From Xanthomonas sp. CFBP 8443 (GTDB taxonomy: Bacteria; Pseudomonadota; Gammaproteobacteria; Xanthomonadales; Xanthomonadaceae): a stretch of DNA of 64,000 nt. Below the pieces are notes generated by a model. That model did not search any database. It was not told where the DNA came from and worked only from the letters and a program-made list of their open reading frames with translations. This document shows, in pieces, positions 56,825 to 64,000 of this stretch. The stretch covers positions 186,001 to 250,000 of the forward strand of contig NZ_CP102592.1 of the NCBI RefSeq assembly GCF_025666195.1. Direction: 5' to 3'. A program made the position numbers and the translations under genes. Every line of letters begins with the position of its first letter. Positions within the stretch are counted from its first letter, which is position 1.

Positions 56825-57448
56825 GTGAGCGTCGCGCCCGACGCACCATTGCATCCCGATCCGCCCGACTGGCGCTTCGGCCCGGTGGCGCTGTGGCTGC
56901 GCCCGCATCCGCCGCGCACGCCGGGCGAGGCGCAGGCACGGCGCCTGCTGGCCGCCGAACTGGCGACGCCGGAGGCGCACCTGCCGCTGCGCCGCGACGA
57001 ACGCGGCCGGCCCTGGCTGCACGCGCCGCTGGCGCACGTCGGCACCGGCTGGAGCCACAGCGGCGGCTATCTGCTGGTGGGCATCGGCGCGCACGCGCGG
57101 CTGGGCGTGGACATCGAGCACCAGCGCCCGCGGCCGCGATTGCTGGAGGTGGCGCAACGGTTCTTCCACCCCGACGAGGTCGCGACCTTGCAGGCGCTGG
57201 CCGAGCCGGCGCGCGAGGCGCTGTTCTTCCGCCTGTGGTGCGCCAAGGAGGCGCTGCTGAAGGCGTACGGCCACGGGCTGTCGTTCGGGCTGCACCGGCT
57301 GCGCTTCGCCGAGGACGCCGCCGGCGTCCTGCGCCTGGCCTGGTGCGATCCGGCGCTGGGCGCGGTCGCGCGCTGGCAGGTGCACGAATGGGTGCCGGCG
57401 CCGGACTATCGCGCCGCGCTGGCCTGGTATCCGCTGGAGCCGGCGTAG
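56825..57448 (+). CDS. 4'-phosphopantetheinyl transferase, Sfp-type, 207 aa
   Basis: Sfp-superfamily enzyme transferring phosphopantetheine from CoA to carrier proteins. It shows [14 protein letters not shown], the metal-binding [20 protein letters not shown] and [20 protein letters not shown] (the WxxKEA motif). GTG 56825 is chosen because GGAGG lies at 56815-56819 and the protein then has the family length; a longer frame from 56714 would overlap the upstream control region of the divergent glsB-like gene. Confidence 0.9.
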   Translation: MSVAPDAPLHPDPPDWRFGPVALWLRPHPPRTPGEAQARRLLAAELATPEAHLPLRRDERGRPWLHAPLAHVGTGWSHSGGYLLVGIGAHARLGVDIEHQRPRPRLLEVAQRFFHPDEVATLQALAEPAREALFFRLWCAKEALLKAYGHGLSFGLHRLRFAEDAAGVLRLAWCDPALGAVARWQVHEWVPAPDYRAALAWYPLEPA

Positions 57449-57463
57449 CCGCCATTACCGCCC

Positions 57464-57529
57464 TTGTAGGAGCGGCTTCAGCCGCGACGCCTTGCTGGCA
57501 ACGCCGGTCGCGGCCGAAGCCGCCCCGAC
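57464..57529. repeat. REP doublet, one arm diverged
   Basis: ttgtaggagcggcttcagcc from 57464, and a diverged inverted copy, ggtcgcggccgaagccgccc, from 57506. The 57449-57692 spacer upstream of rsmG holds no gene. Confidence 0.75.
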
Positions 57530-57692
57530 GAACAGTCGCTGGCGGACCCAAGCCCGGTCGCGCCACTGCGACGCCAAGGGTCTCCTGCATGCCGCCGTGC
57601 CACACCAGCGACGCCCCGCTGCGGATGCCCGGCGGCGACGACGCCACCCGCGACATGGCAGCGCCCTTGGCCTCACCTGCGATAATCCACCG

Positions 57693-58334
57693 ATGAACGA
57701 CGCCTCCCTCCCCGAATCCGTCCCCGCCGCGCTCGACCACGGCCTGCGCGCGCAAGGCCTGGACGCCGCGGCGCTGGCGCCGCCGCTGCTGGCCTACCTG
57801 GCGCTGCTGGCGCGCTGGAACCGCACCTACAACCTCACCGCGGTCCGCGATCCGCACGAGATGGTGACCCGGCACCTGCTCGATTCGCTGGCGATGCAGC
57901 CGTTCGTGGTCGAAGGCACGCTCGCCGACCTGGGCACCGGCCCCGGCCTGCCGGGCATCCCGCTGGCGATCGCGCGGCCGCAGTTGCGGGTGACCCTGGT
58001 CGAGAGCAACGGCAAGAAGGCGCGGTTCCTGCGCGAGGCGGTACGCCAGCTGCGCCTGGACAACGCGCGCGTGGCCGAATCCCGCGCCGAGGCGGTGGAC
58101 GAGCCCGGCGCCTACGATGTCCTGACCGCGCGCGCGCTGGACACGCTGGCCGGCATCGTCGCCGTCGGCGGCCACCTGCTGCGCCCGGGCGGGCGCCTGC
58201 TGGCGATGAAAGGGATGCGCCCGGACGAGGAGATCGCCGCGCTGCCGCCGGGCTGGGTGATGCAGGCGGTGCACCGGCTGCAGGTGCCGGGCCTGGACGC
58301 GGACCGCCACCTGGTGGTGGTCGAGCGCGGCTGA
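57693..58334 (+). CDS. rsmG: 16S rRNA (guanine-527-N7)-methyltransferase RsmG
   Basis: 213 residues. SAM-binding loop [20 protein letters not shown]; the GidB-family phrases [20 protein letters not shown] and [11 protein letters not shown]; and [20 protein letters not shown]. It methylates G527 of 16S rRNA, and its loss gives low-level streptomycin resistance in other bacteria. Upstream of parA-parB, the usual order in many bacteria. Confidence 0.95.
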   Translation: MNDASLPESVPAALDHGLRAQGLDAAALAPPLLAYLALLARWNRTYNLTAVRDPHEMVTRHLLDSLAMQPFVVEGTLADLGTGPGLPGIPLAIARPQLRVTLVESNGKKARFLREAVRQLRLDNARVAESRAEAVDEPGAYDVLTARALDTLAGIVAVGGHLLRPGGRLLAMKGMRPDEEIAALPPGWVMQAVHRLQVPGLDADRHLVVVERG

Positions 58335-58434
58335 GCCGGGGAGGGCGGCGGCCGGGGTGCCGACGCCGATTTCCGCCCCGGGGGGGTGTGACCGCATAAT
58401 GCCCGGTCCCACCCATCGCCGACGAGGCTCCCGC

Positions 58435-59232
58435 ATGGCCCGCATCATCGCCATCGCCAACCAGAAAGGCGGCGTCGGCAAGACCACCACGGCGGTCAAC
58501 CTGGCGGCGGCGCTCGCGCGCCAGCCGCAGCGCGTGTTGCTGGTGGACCTGGATTCGCAGGGCAACGCGACGATGGGCAGCGGCATCGACAAGCGCGAGG
58601 TGGCCGCGTCCACCTGCGACGTGCTGCTGGGCGAAAGCAGCGCCGCGCAGATCCGGGTGACCGCGCCGGAAGGCTTCGACCTGCTGCCCGGCAACATCGA
58701 CCTGACCGCCGCCGAGATCCAGCTGATGGACCAGCCGGCGCGCGAGCAGCGGCTGAAGACCGCGCTGGCGCCGCTGCGCGCCGAGTACGACTTCATCCTG
58801 ATCGACTGCCCGCCGGCGCTGTCGCTGCTGACCTTGAACGCGCTGACCGCGGCCGACTCGATCATCGTGCCGATGCAGTGCGAGTACTACGCGCTGGAAG
58901 GGCTGACCGCGCTGCTGGAGACCATCGAGGCGCTGCGCGCCAACCTCAATCCGACGCTGGAGATCGAGGGCGTGCTGCGCACCATGTTCGACGTGCGCAA
59001 CAACCTGGCCAACGCGGTGTCGGCGGAGCTGACCAACCATTTCGGCGACAAGGTGTTCCGCACCATCGTGCCGCGCAACGTGCGCCTGGCCGAGGCGCCC
59101 AGCCACGGCCAGAGCATCGTTGGCTACGACCGCACCTCGCGCGGCGGCGTCGCCTACATCGGCCTGGCCGGCGAGATCGTGCGCCGCCGCAACGAACGCA
59201 ATAGGGCCGCCCCGGCCATGGAGACCGTCTGA
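58435..59232 (+). CDS. parA: Chromosome partitioning ATPase ParA
   Basis: 265 residues with deviant Walker A KGGVGKTTTAVNLAAAL, Walker A' VLLVDLDSQGNATMGSG and Walker B FILIDCPPALSLLTLN. Lacking an N-terminal HTH, it is a chromosomal (Soj-type) ParA. With ParB it moves replication origins to the cell poles. ATG 58435 fits the family start (ARIIAIANQKGG). Its stop overlaps the parB ATG (TGATG). Confidence 0.95.
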   Translation: MARIIAIANQKGGVGKTTTAVNLAAALARQPQRVLLVDLDSQGNATMGSGIDKREVAASTCDVLLGESSAAQIRVTAPEGFDLLPGNIDLTAAEIQLMDQPAREQRLKTALAPLRAEYDFILIDCPPALSLLTLNALTAADSIIVPMQCEYYALEGLTALLETIEALRANLNPTLEIEGVLRTMFDVRNNLANAVSAELTNHFGDKVFRTIVPRNVRLAEAPSHGQSIVGYDRTSRGGVAYIGLAGEIVRRRNERNRAAPAMETV

Positions 59233-60155
59233 TGAGCGCCAAGCCCCCTGCCCTCGGAGCGAAGAAGCGCGGCCTCGGCCGCGGCCTGGAAGCGCTGCTG
59301 GGACCGAAGGGCGGCACGGCCGCGCCGGCGCCCAACGACGCGGCGCAGCCCGGCGAGAGCCTGCGCCAGCTGCCGGTCGGGCAGCTGCAGCCGGGCAAGT
59401 ACCAGCCGCGCCAGGAAATGGACGAGGGCAAGCTGCAGGAGCTGGCCGAGTCGATCAAGGCGCAGGGCGTGATCCAGCCGATCGTCGCCCGCGAGCTGGA
59501 GCCGGGCAGGTTCGAGATCGTCGCCGGCGAACGCCGCTGGCGCGCCTCGCAGCTGGCCGGGCTGAGCGAAGTGCCGGTGGTGGTGCGCGAGCTCGACGAC
59601 CGCACCGTCATCGCCATGGCGCTGATCGAGAACATCCAGCGCGAGGACCTCAACCCGCTGGAGGAAGCGCAGGCGCTGCAGCGGCTGATCGACGAATTCG
59701 CGCTGACCCACGCCGAGGCCGCCGAGGCGGTGGGCCGCTCGCGCGCCTCGGTGTCCAACCTGCTGCGCCTGCTGGAGCTGCCGCCGGCGATCCGCGCGCT
59801 GCTCGAGGCCGGGCGCCTGGAAATGGGCCATGCGCGCGCGCTGCTGACGCTGTCGCCGGAACTGGCCAGCCGGCTGGCCTCCGACGCCGCCGACCAGGGC
59901 TGGTCGGTGCGCGAGGTCGAGCACCGTGCGCAGCAGTTCGCCGCCGGCAAGGTGCCCAGCAACCGCAAGGCCAAGCCCGGCCGCGTCGCGCCGCAGGCCG
60001 ACATCGCCTCGCTGGAGACCGAGCTGTCCGAATCGCTGGGCACCAAGGTCGCCATTGCCCACGGCCGCGGCGGCAAGGGCAAGCTGGTGATCCACTACAC
60101 CGACCTGGACACGCTCGACGGCGTGCTGGAGCGGCTGCGCGGCAAGGTCGGCTGA
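59232..60155 (+). CDS. parB: Chromosome partitioning protein ParB
   Basis: 307 residues. An N-terminal ParA-interaction segment (KKRGLGRGLEALLG) precedes the CTPase/ParB core (PGKYQPRQEMDEGKLQELAE; EIVAGERRWRASQLAG; NIQREDLNPLEEAQAL), an HTH (THAEAAEAVGRSRASVSNLL) and a C-terminal dimerisation domain. It loads at parS and spreads. Start overlaps the parA stop. No consensus parS (TGTTTCACGTGAAACA) was noticed in this window. Confidence 0.95.
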   Translation: MSAKPPALGAKKRGLGRGLEALLGPKGGTAAPAPNDAAQPGESLRQLPVGQLQPGKYQPRQEMDEGKLQELAESIKAQGVIQPIVARELEPGRFEIVAGERRWRASQLAGLSEVPVVVRELDDRTVIAMALIENIQREDLNPLEEAQALQRLIDEFALTHAEAAEAVGRSRASVSNLLRLLELPPAIRALLEAGRLEMGHARALLTLSPELASRLASDAADQGWSVREVEHRAQQFAAGKVPSNRKAKPGRVAPQADIASLETELSESLGTKVAIAHGRGGKGKLVIHYTDLDTLDGVLERLRGKVG

Positions 60156-60220
60156 GCCGCCGCCGCTGTCGATCGCATGATGTCCCCCATCGTCCCCGCA
60201 ACCGTGCAAGGCGCGCGCCG

Positions 60221-61186
60221 ATGACGGTCCTGGTCACCGGCGCGGCCGGCTTCGTCGGCGCCTACACCTGCCGTGCGCTGGCCGCGCGCGGCGAGGCGGT
60301 GGTGGGGCTGGACAACTACAACGACTACTACGACTCGCAGCTCAAGCGCGACCGCGTCGCCGCGCTGTGCCCGCAGGCCGATATCCGCCAGCTCGACCTC
60401 ACCGACCGCGACGGCCTGACCGCGCTGTTCGACGAGGTCCGCCCCGAGCGCGTGGTGCACCTGGCCGCGCAGGCGGGCGTGCGCTATTCGCTGCAGAACC
60501 CGTACGCCTACGTCGACAGCAACCTGGTCGGCTTCGTCAACATGCTGGAACTGTGCCGGCACCGCGGCGTGCAGCACCTGACCTACGCATCGAGCAGCTC
60601 GGTGTACGGCGATTCGGCGACACCGCCGTTCTCCGAGGACCAGCGCATCGACCAGCCGCGTTCGCTGTACGCGGCGACCAAGGCGGCCAACGAGCTGATG
60701 GCCTACACCTACGCGCAGCTGTACGGCCTGCGCGCCACCGGGCTGCGTTTCTTCACCGTGTACGGCCCGTGGGGCCGGCCGGACATGGCGCCGCTGCTGT
60801 TCAGCCGCGCGGTGCTGGCCGGGCGCCCGATCGAGGTGTTCAACCACGGCCGCATGCGCCGCGATTTCACCTTCGTCGCCGACATCGTCGCCGGCGTGCT
60901 CGGCGCGCTCGACCATCCATCCACCGACCCGGTGCCGCACCGGGTGTTCAACCTGGGCAACCACACCCCGGTCGAGCTGGAGCGCTTCATCGGCGTGATC
61001 GAGGCCGCCGCCGGCCGCCCCGCCGAGAAGGTCTACAAGCCGATGCAGCCAGGCGACATGGTCGAGACGATGGCCGATACGGCGCGCGCCCACGCCGCCT
61101 TCGGCTTCGAGCCGAGCACCCCGATCGAGGTCGGGCTGCCGCAGGTGGTGCAGTGGTGCCGCGATTATTTCGGCGCCGCGGCCTGA
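60221..61186 (+). CDS. NAD-dependent epimerase, UDP-glucuronate 4-epimerase-like, 321 aa
   Basis: Extended SDR with TVLVTGAAGFVGAYTCRALA (Rossmann), VGLDNYNDYYDSQLKRDRVA, HLAAQAGVRYSLQNP, catalytic Ser in YASSSSVYGD, and Tyr-Lys in SLYAATKAANELMAYTY. DNYNDYYD and the overall length are typical of UDP-glucuronate 4-epimerases that supply UDP-galacturonate. The next two genes are a polyprenyl-phosphate GT2 and a LABN protein, suggesting a role in lipid A or core galacturonosylation. Substrate is not proven. Confidence 0.85.
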   Translation: MTVLVTGAAGFVGAYTCRALAARGEAVVGLDNYNDYYDSQLKRDRVAALCPQADIRQLDLTDRDGLTALFDEVRPERVVHLAAQAGVRYSLQNPYAYVDSNLVGFVNMLELCRHRGVQHLTYASSSSVYGDSATPPFSEDQRIDQPRSLYAATKAANELMAYTYAQLYGLRATGLRFFTVYGPWGRPDMAPLLFSRAVLAGRPIEVFNHGRMRRDFTFVADIVAGVLGALDHPSTDPVPHRVFNLGNHTPVELERFIGVIEAAAGRPAEKVYKPMQPGDMVETMADTARAHAAFGFEPSTPIEVGLPQVVQWCRDYFGAAA

Positions 61187-61294
61187 TGCTTCAGCCCCGG
61201 GTCACCGGCCCAGGGCACAATGCGCGGTCTTTTTGCGTCGCCGCTGCCGTTCCCCGCGTTTCTCCCTTGCGTTGCCGCCGAGCCTAGTCGAGCC

Positions 61295-62017
61295 ATGAGC
61301 CAGCCTTCCCTTTCCGTCGTCGTCCCGGTGTTCAACGAGCGCGACAACGTGCCGCCGCTGGTGGCCGAGATCGTCGCCGCGCTGCGTGGCGTGACCGACT
61401 TCGAGATCGTCTATGTCGACGACCATTCGCGCGACGACACCCTGGCCGTGCTGGACGGCCTGAAGGCGAGCACGCCGGAGCTGCGGGTGCTGCACCACGT
61501 CACCCAGAGCGGGCAGAGCACCGCGGTGCGCAACGGGGTCAAGGCCGCGCGCGGCGCCTGGATCGCCACCCTCGACGGCGACGGCCAGAACGATCCGGCC
61601 GACATCCCCAAGCTGCTCGCCGCGCGCGCCGCCGCGGACGCGCAGGTCAAGCTGTTCGCCGGCTGGCGCGTGTCGCGGCAGGACTCGGGCAGCAAGCGTT
61701 GGGCGTCCAAGTGGGCCAATGCGATCCGCGCGCGCATGCTGCGCGACGACACCCCCGACACCGGCTGCGGCATCAAGCTGTTCGAGCGCGAGGCGTTTCT
61801 GGACCTGCCGTACTTCGACCACATGCACCGTTACCTGCCGGCGCTGATGCAGCGCGCCGGCTGGCAGACCCTGAGCGTGCCGGTGAACCACCGCCACCGC
61901 ACCTCGGGCGTGTCCAAGTACAACAACCTCAACCGCGCGCTGGTCGGCATCCGCGACCTGCGCGGCGTGGCCTGGCTGATCGCGCGCAGCCGCCGCACCG
62001 TGGTGCAGGAGCGCTGA
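61295..62017 (+). CDS. Family 2 glycosyltransferase, polyprenyl-phosphate sugar synthase-like, 240 aa
   Basis: GT-A fold: LSVVVPVFNERDNVPPLVAE at the start, IVYVDDHSRDDTLAVL, and the DxD motif in TLDGDGQNDPADIPKLL. VPVNHRHRTSGVSKYNNLNR is typical of the dolichyl/polyprenyl-phosphate transferase subgroup (DPM1/ArnC/RgtE-like). No long C-terminal membrane region, so it probably works at the cytoplasmic face with a separate membrane partner. The next gene begins just after its stop and is a good candidate. Confidence 0.87.
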   Translation: MSQPSLSVVVPVFNERDNVPPLVAEIVAALRGVTDFEIVYVDDHSRDDTLAVLDGLKASTPELRVLHHVTQSGQSTAVRNGVKAARGAWIATLDGDGQNDPADIPKLLAARAAADAQVKLFAGWRVSRQDSGSKRWASKWANAIRARMLRDDTPDTGCGIKLFEREAFLDLPYFDHMHRYLPALMQRAGWQTLSVPVNHRHRTSGVSKYNNLNRALVGIRDLRGVAWLIARSRRTVVQER

Positions 62018-62018
62018 T

Positions 62019-62360
62019 ATGGAAGTGCATTTCCTCAACGAACCGATCCAGGCGCTGTACTGGACCGGCCTGCACGTCACCGGCTGGAAGCTGATCGGCT
62101 ACGTCGGCGCGCTGATGTTCGGCGGCCGCTGGCTGGTGCAGTTCGTCGCCTCCAAGCGCGCAGGCAAGCCGGTGATCCCGCGCATGTTCTGGTACATGAG
62201 CGTGGTCGGCAGCCTGATGACGCTGAGCTACTTCCTGTTCTCAGCCAAGCAGGACTCGGTCGGCGTGCTGCAGAACCTGTTCCCCGCCTTCACCGCGTTC
62301 TACAGCCTGTACCTGGACATCAAGCACCGCGGCTGGCACCGGGATCGCGCGTCGCATTGA
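62019..62360 (+). CDS. LABN-domain small membrane protein (lipid A synthase N-terminal-like), 113 aa
   Basis: Three or four hydrophobic segments with the LABN signature: WKLIGYVGALMFGGRWLVQF, VIPRMFWYMSVVGSLMTLSY, and GVLQNLFPAFTAFYSLYLDI. It starts one base after the GT2 stop, so the two are coupled. LABN proteins are linked to lipid A or polyprenyl-sugar pathways, sometimes as flippase-like partners. The 3' third of this gene has been duplicated downstream together with REP sequence. Confidence 0.85.
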   Translation: MEVHFLNEPIQALYWTGLHVTGWKLIGYVGALMFGGRWLVQFVASKRAGKPVIPRMFWYMSVVGSLMTLSYFLFSAKQDSVGVLQNLFPAFTAFYSLYLDIKHRGWHRDRASH

Positions 62361-62881
62361 GGCTGGCGCGGTATGCACCGCCTCTCTCCGTGTTTCCATG
62401 CAATCCATGCGGTCTGTCGCGGCTGAAGCCGCTCCTACAGAAGAGCGGGTCATCCCTGTAGGAGCGGCTTCAGCCGCGGCAGATTCTGTGAACGCGCCTT
62501 CTCATCAGTGCGCAGGCACCCAGGCCGCATCCAATACTGGTAGTCGCCCAGACGCCTTCCTGTTCTCGGCCAAGCAAGACTTGGTCGGCGTGCTGCAGAA
62601 CCTGTTCCCCGCCTTTATCGCGTTCTACAGCCTATACCTGGACATCAAGCACCGCGGCTGGCACCGGGATCGCGCGTCGCATTGAGGCTGGCGCGGTATG
62701 CACCGCCTCTCTCCGCGTCTGCGTGCGACCTTTGCGGTCTGTCGCGGCTGAAGCCGCTCCTACAGAAGAGCAGGGCATCCCTGTAGGAGCGGCTTCAGCC
62801 GCGACCGATTCTGTGAACGCGCGTTCTCACCGGTGCGCAGGCAGCCAGACCGCATCCCAATACGGGTAGTCGCCCAGGCGC
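62232..62881. repeat. Two-copy 325-bp tandem duplication carrying REP doublets
   Basis: Copy 1 runs 62232-62556 and copy 2 62557-62881 (offset 325 bases throughout). Each contains the 3' end of the LABN gene, gaggctggcgcggtatgcac, an inverted REP doublet (62416-62439 with 62457-62479; 62741-62764 with 62782-62804), and the last ~50 bases of the RAYT gene. The copies differ by scattered substitutions, so the event is not recent. Confidence 0.9.
62557..62685 (+). pseudogene. Duplicated 3' end of the LABN gene
   Basis: Encodes FLFSAKQDLVGVLQNLFPAF through to the same stop as the parent gene, with at least two substitutions (Ser to Leu, Thr to Ile). There is no proper start: an open frame from 62398 exists only because it reads through REP sequence ([15 protein letters not shown]). 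Confidence 0.8.
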
Positions 62882-63309
62882 CGGACCAGGCCGGCGCGCA
62901 AGGGATTAGCGACGATGTAACGGGCTGCGGTCAGCATGTCGTCCTCGCGCCGCAGTGCACGGTCGTGAAAGCCCGGCGACCAGACCCTGCCACCGCGACC
63001 ACGTGCGCGATTCACTGCATGTGCGCATCGCCCCTTGGCGCGTTGCAGTGCTTCGGGCAGCGTCACGCCCGCGTGCAATTCGATCAGGCCATGCCAATGA
63101 TCAGGCATCAACACCCAGCACAGCAGCCGTACGTCTGGCCAGCTGTCCGGCGTGGCAAGGCAGGCCGCGGCGGCGCGCGCGCAACGCCAGTCCGAGAACA
63201 GCGGTGCACGTTGGAAGGTCACCATCGTCAACAGATAGATGCGTCCAAGTTCGTTATGGCGGCCGCGGCGCAATGCGGCGTGTCCTGCGGTATGAGTGAG
63301 TGGAGGCAT
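62827..63309 (-). CDS. REP-associated tyrosine transposase (RAYT), 160 aa
   Basis: Y1/IS200-like domain with the HxH metal site (LMPDHWHGLIELHAGVTL, His71 and His73) and catalytic Tyr131 in AARYIVANPLRAGLVRRL. The N-terminal RGRHNELGRIYLLTMVTFQR and C-terminal DYPYWDAVW phrases are typical of RAYTs. RAYTs nick at REP hairpins and are held to spread them. This gene is bordered by REP doublets and is probably the source of the REPs throughout the window. ATG 63309 is chosen; upstream to 63339 is possible. Confidence 0.9.
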   Translation of the reverse strand: MPPLTHTAGHAALRRGRHNELGRIYLLTMVTFQRAPLFSDWRCARAAAACLATPDSWPDVRLLCWVLMPDHWHGLIELHAGVTLPEALQRAKGRCAHAVNRARGRGGRVWSPGFHDRALRREDDMLTAARYIVANPLRAGLVRRLGDYPYWDAVWLPAHR

Positions 63310-63500
63310 GGCGTGTAGCGTGCTGGCATGAACGTGCAACGCCTATCGGCTGGAGTCTGTACGTCATGTCGGGAAATGCCTTGTGTTGCGCAGAGAGGCG
63401 CAGGCGTCGCCAGATCCATCGCACCAGGACTTCCGGCCCACCCCCCGCCACGCCCGGAATGCGATCATCGGGATCCTGTTCCCACTGCCTGTCGCCGCCC

Positions 63501-64000
63501 ATGCCGATCGCCAAGACCCCGCTGGCCGCTTCCCTGTTGCTCGCCCTCACGCTGGCCGCGCCGGCGCTGGCCGCGCCGTCAGCCGCAGCGCCGCCAGCGG
63601 CAGCCGCCGCTTCCGCCGCCGATGCTCGCTTCCAGGCCATCTACGAGAAGGAGTGGAAATGGCGGCAGGCGCAGGTCGGGCAGGCCGACGAGGACAGCGA
63701 CAGCAGCGGCGACAACCGGCAGCTGCCCGACGTCGGCGCGGCGGCGCAGGCGGCACGGCTGAAGGTATGGGAGGACGTGCTGCGCCAGCTCGGCGGCATC
63801 GACCCGGCGCAGCTGTCGGCCGACAACCAGGTCAACCTGGCGGTGTACCGCCCGCAGATCGAGAACCTTGCCGCCGCGGTGCGCCTGCGTGCCTATGAGA
63901 TGCCGTTCAATTCCGACAGCTCGTTCTGGTCGGACCTGGGCTTCATGGCGCGGCGCAGCTTGCGCACGCCGGCCGAATACCGCGCCTACATCGCGCGGCT
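63501..64000 (+). CDS. DUF885 family exported protein, N-terminal part (3' end outside window)
   Basis: ATG 63501 opens a signal peptide (PIAKTPLAASLLLALTLAAP), then an Ala/Pro-rich linker and FQAIYEKEWKWRQAQVGQ. Further on YEMPFNSDSSFWSDLGFMAR and LRTPAEYRAYIARL are recognisable as the DUF885 N-terminal region. Family members are secreted, about 600 residues, with a metallopeptidase-like C-terminal part that is not in the window. The frame is open to the last base. Confidence 0.85.
   Translation, partial: MPIAKTPLAASLLLALTLAAPALAAPSAAAPPAAAAASAADARFQAIYEKEWKWRQAQVGQADEDSDSSGDNRQLPDVGAAAQAARLKVWEDVLRQLGGIDPAQLSADNQVNLAVYRPQIENLAAAVRLRAYEMPFNSDSSFWSDLGFMARRSLRTPAEYRAYIAR

Noticed and set aside
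58335..60155. parS site or replication origin near parAB
   Set aside because: I looked for TGTTTCACGTGAAACA and for DnaA-box clusters around parA-parB and saw none; the origin is probably outside the window.
62398..62685. A 95-codon frame reading through REP sequence into the duplicated LABN end
   Set aside because: Its first half is translated REP ([15 protein letters not shown]) with no RBS; it is a chimera created by the duplication.

Overview
The window looks like chromosomal DNA of a Xanthomonas or a very close Xanthomonadaceae relative. The evidence is high GC, dense coding, the rsmG-parA-parB block, tamA-tamB, an S46 dipeptidyl peptidase, a TonB-dependent receptor next to a TPR-sulfotransferase, and many dispersed REP hairpins of the type gtaggagcggcttcagccgc. 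No rRNA, tRNA or CRISPR was seen. LAYOUT. 1-5.9 kb is an accessory region. It holds the 3' end of a CdiA/filamentous-haemagglutinin toxin with a VENN junction, a candidate immunity gene, a decayed haemagglutinin fragment, a MITE-like inverted-repeat element and three small exported proteins, two of them paralogous. 6.0-7.4 kb holds yceH, a truncated dinB-family gene and a GNAT acetyltransferase. 7.8-13.4 kb is the tamA-tamB translocation module. 13.5-20.7 kb is an AT-richer island encoding a split Rhs system: a large exported Rhs shell without a toxin tip, two small exported proteins, a separate exported Rhs core/toxin tip, and an overlapping lipoprotein that is the likely immunity protein. 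The island ends in a frameshifted gene remnant. 20.8-24.5 kb holds an S46 peptidase, an alkyladenine DNA glycosylase, tandem REP units and a small membrane protein. 24.8-29.3 kb looks like a cellobionate pathway: gluconokinase, GPH-family sugar transporter and a GH94 phosphorylase. 29.4-33.9 kb holds a membrane-anchored tandem AAA+ ATPase and a TPR-GGDEF protein. 34.0-39.0 kb holds a histidine kinase and a large SLC5-PAS-kinase-receiver hybrid of the CrbS/MxtR type. 39.2-45.0 kb holds a TPR-sulfotransferase, a TonB-dependent receptor and a 2OG-Fe(II) oxygenase. 45.0-45.8 kb is mntP with a yybP-ykoY manganese riboswitch. 46.3-52.6 kb is an acetate/organic-acid block: a LuxR-type response regulator of the CrbR/ErdR kind, acs, a DcaP-like porin and an MHS-family transporter. 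52.6-57.5 kb is mostly housekeeping: a YjjG-like phosphatase, an aldehyde dehydrogenase, exonuclease III, a GFA-domain protein, a GlsB/YeaQ protein and a 4'-phosphopantetheinyl transferase. 57.7-62.4 kb holds rsmG, parA and parB, then UDP-glucuronate epimerase, GT2 and LABN-domain genes that could make a polyprenyl-phosphate sugar donor. 62.2-63.3 kb holds a 325-bp tandem duplication carrying REP doublets beside a REP-associated tyrosine transposase. The window ends inside a DUF885-family gene. HOW THE GENES WORK TOGETHER. The hybrid kinase at 35.5 kb and the response regulator beside acs probably form the acetate-switch two-component system controlling acs and perhaps the divergent porin-transporter pair. 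The GH94 enzyme would split cellobionate into glucose-1-phosphate and gluconate, and the divergent gluconokinase would consume the gluconate. The strongest candidate for a poorly described system is the split, fully exported Rhs island at 13.5-20.0 kb.
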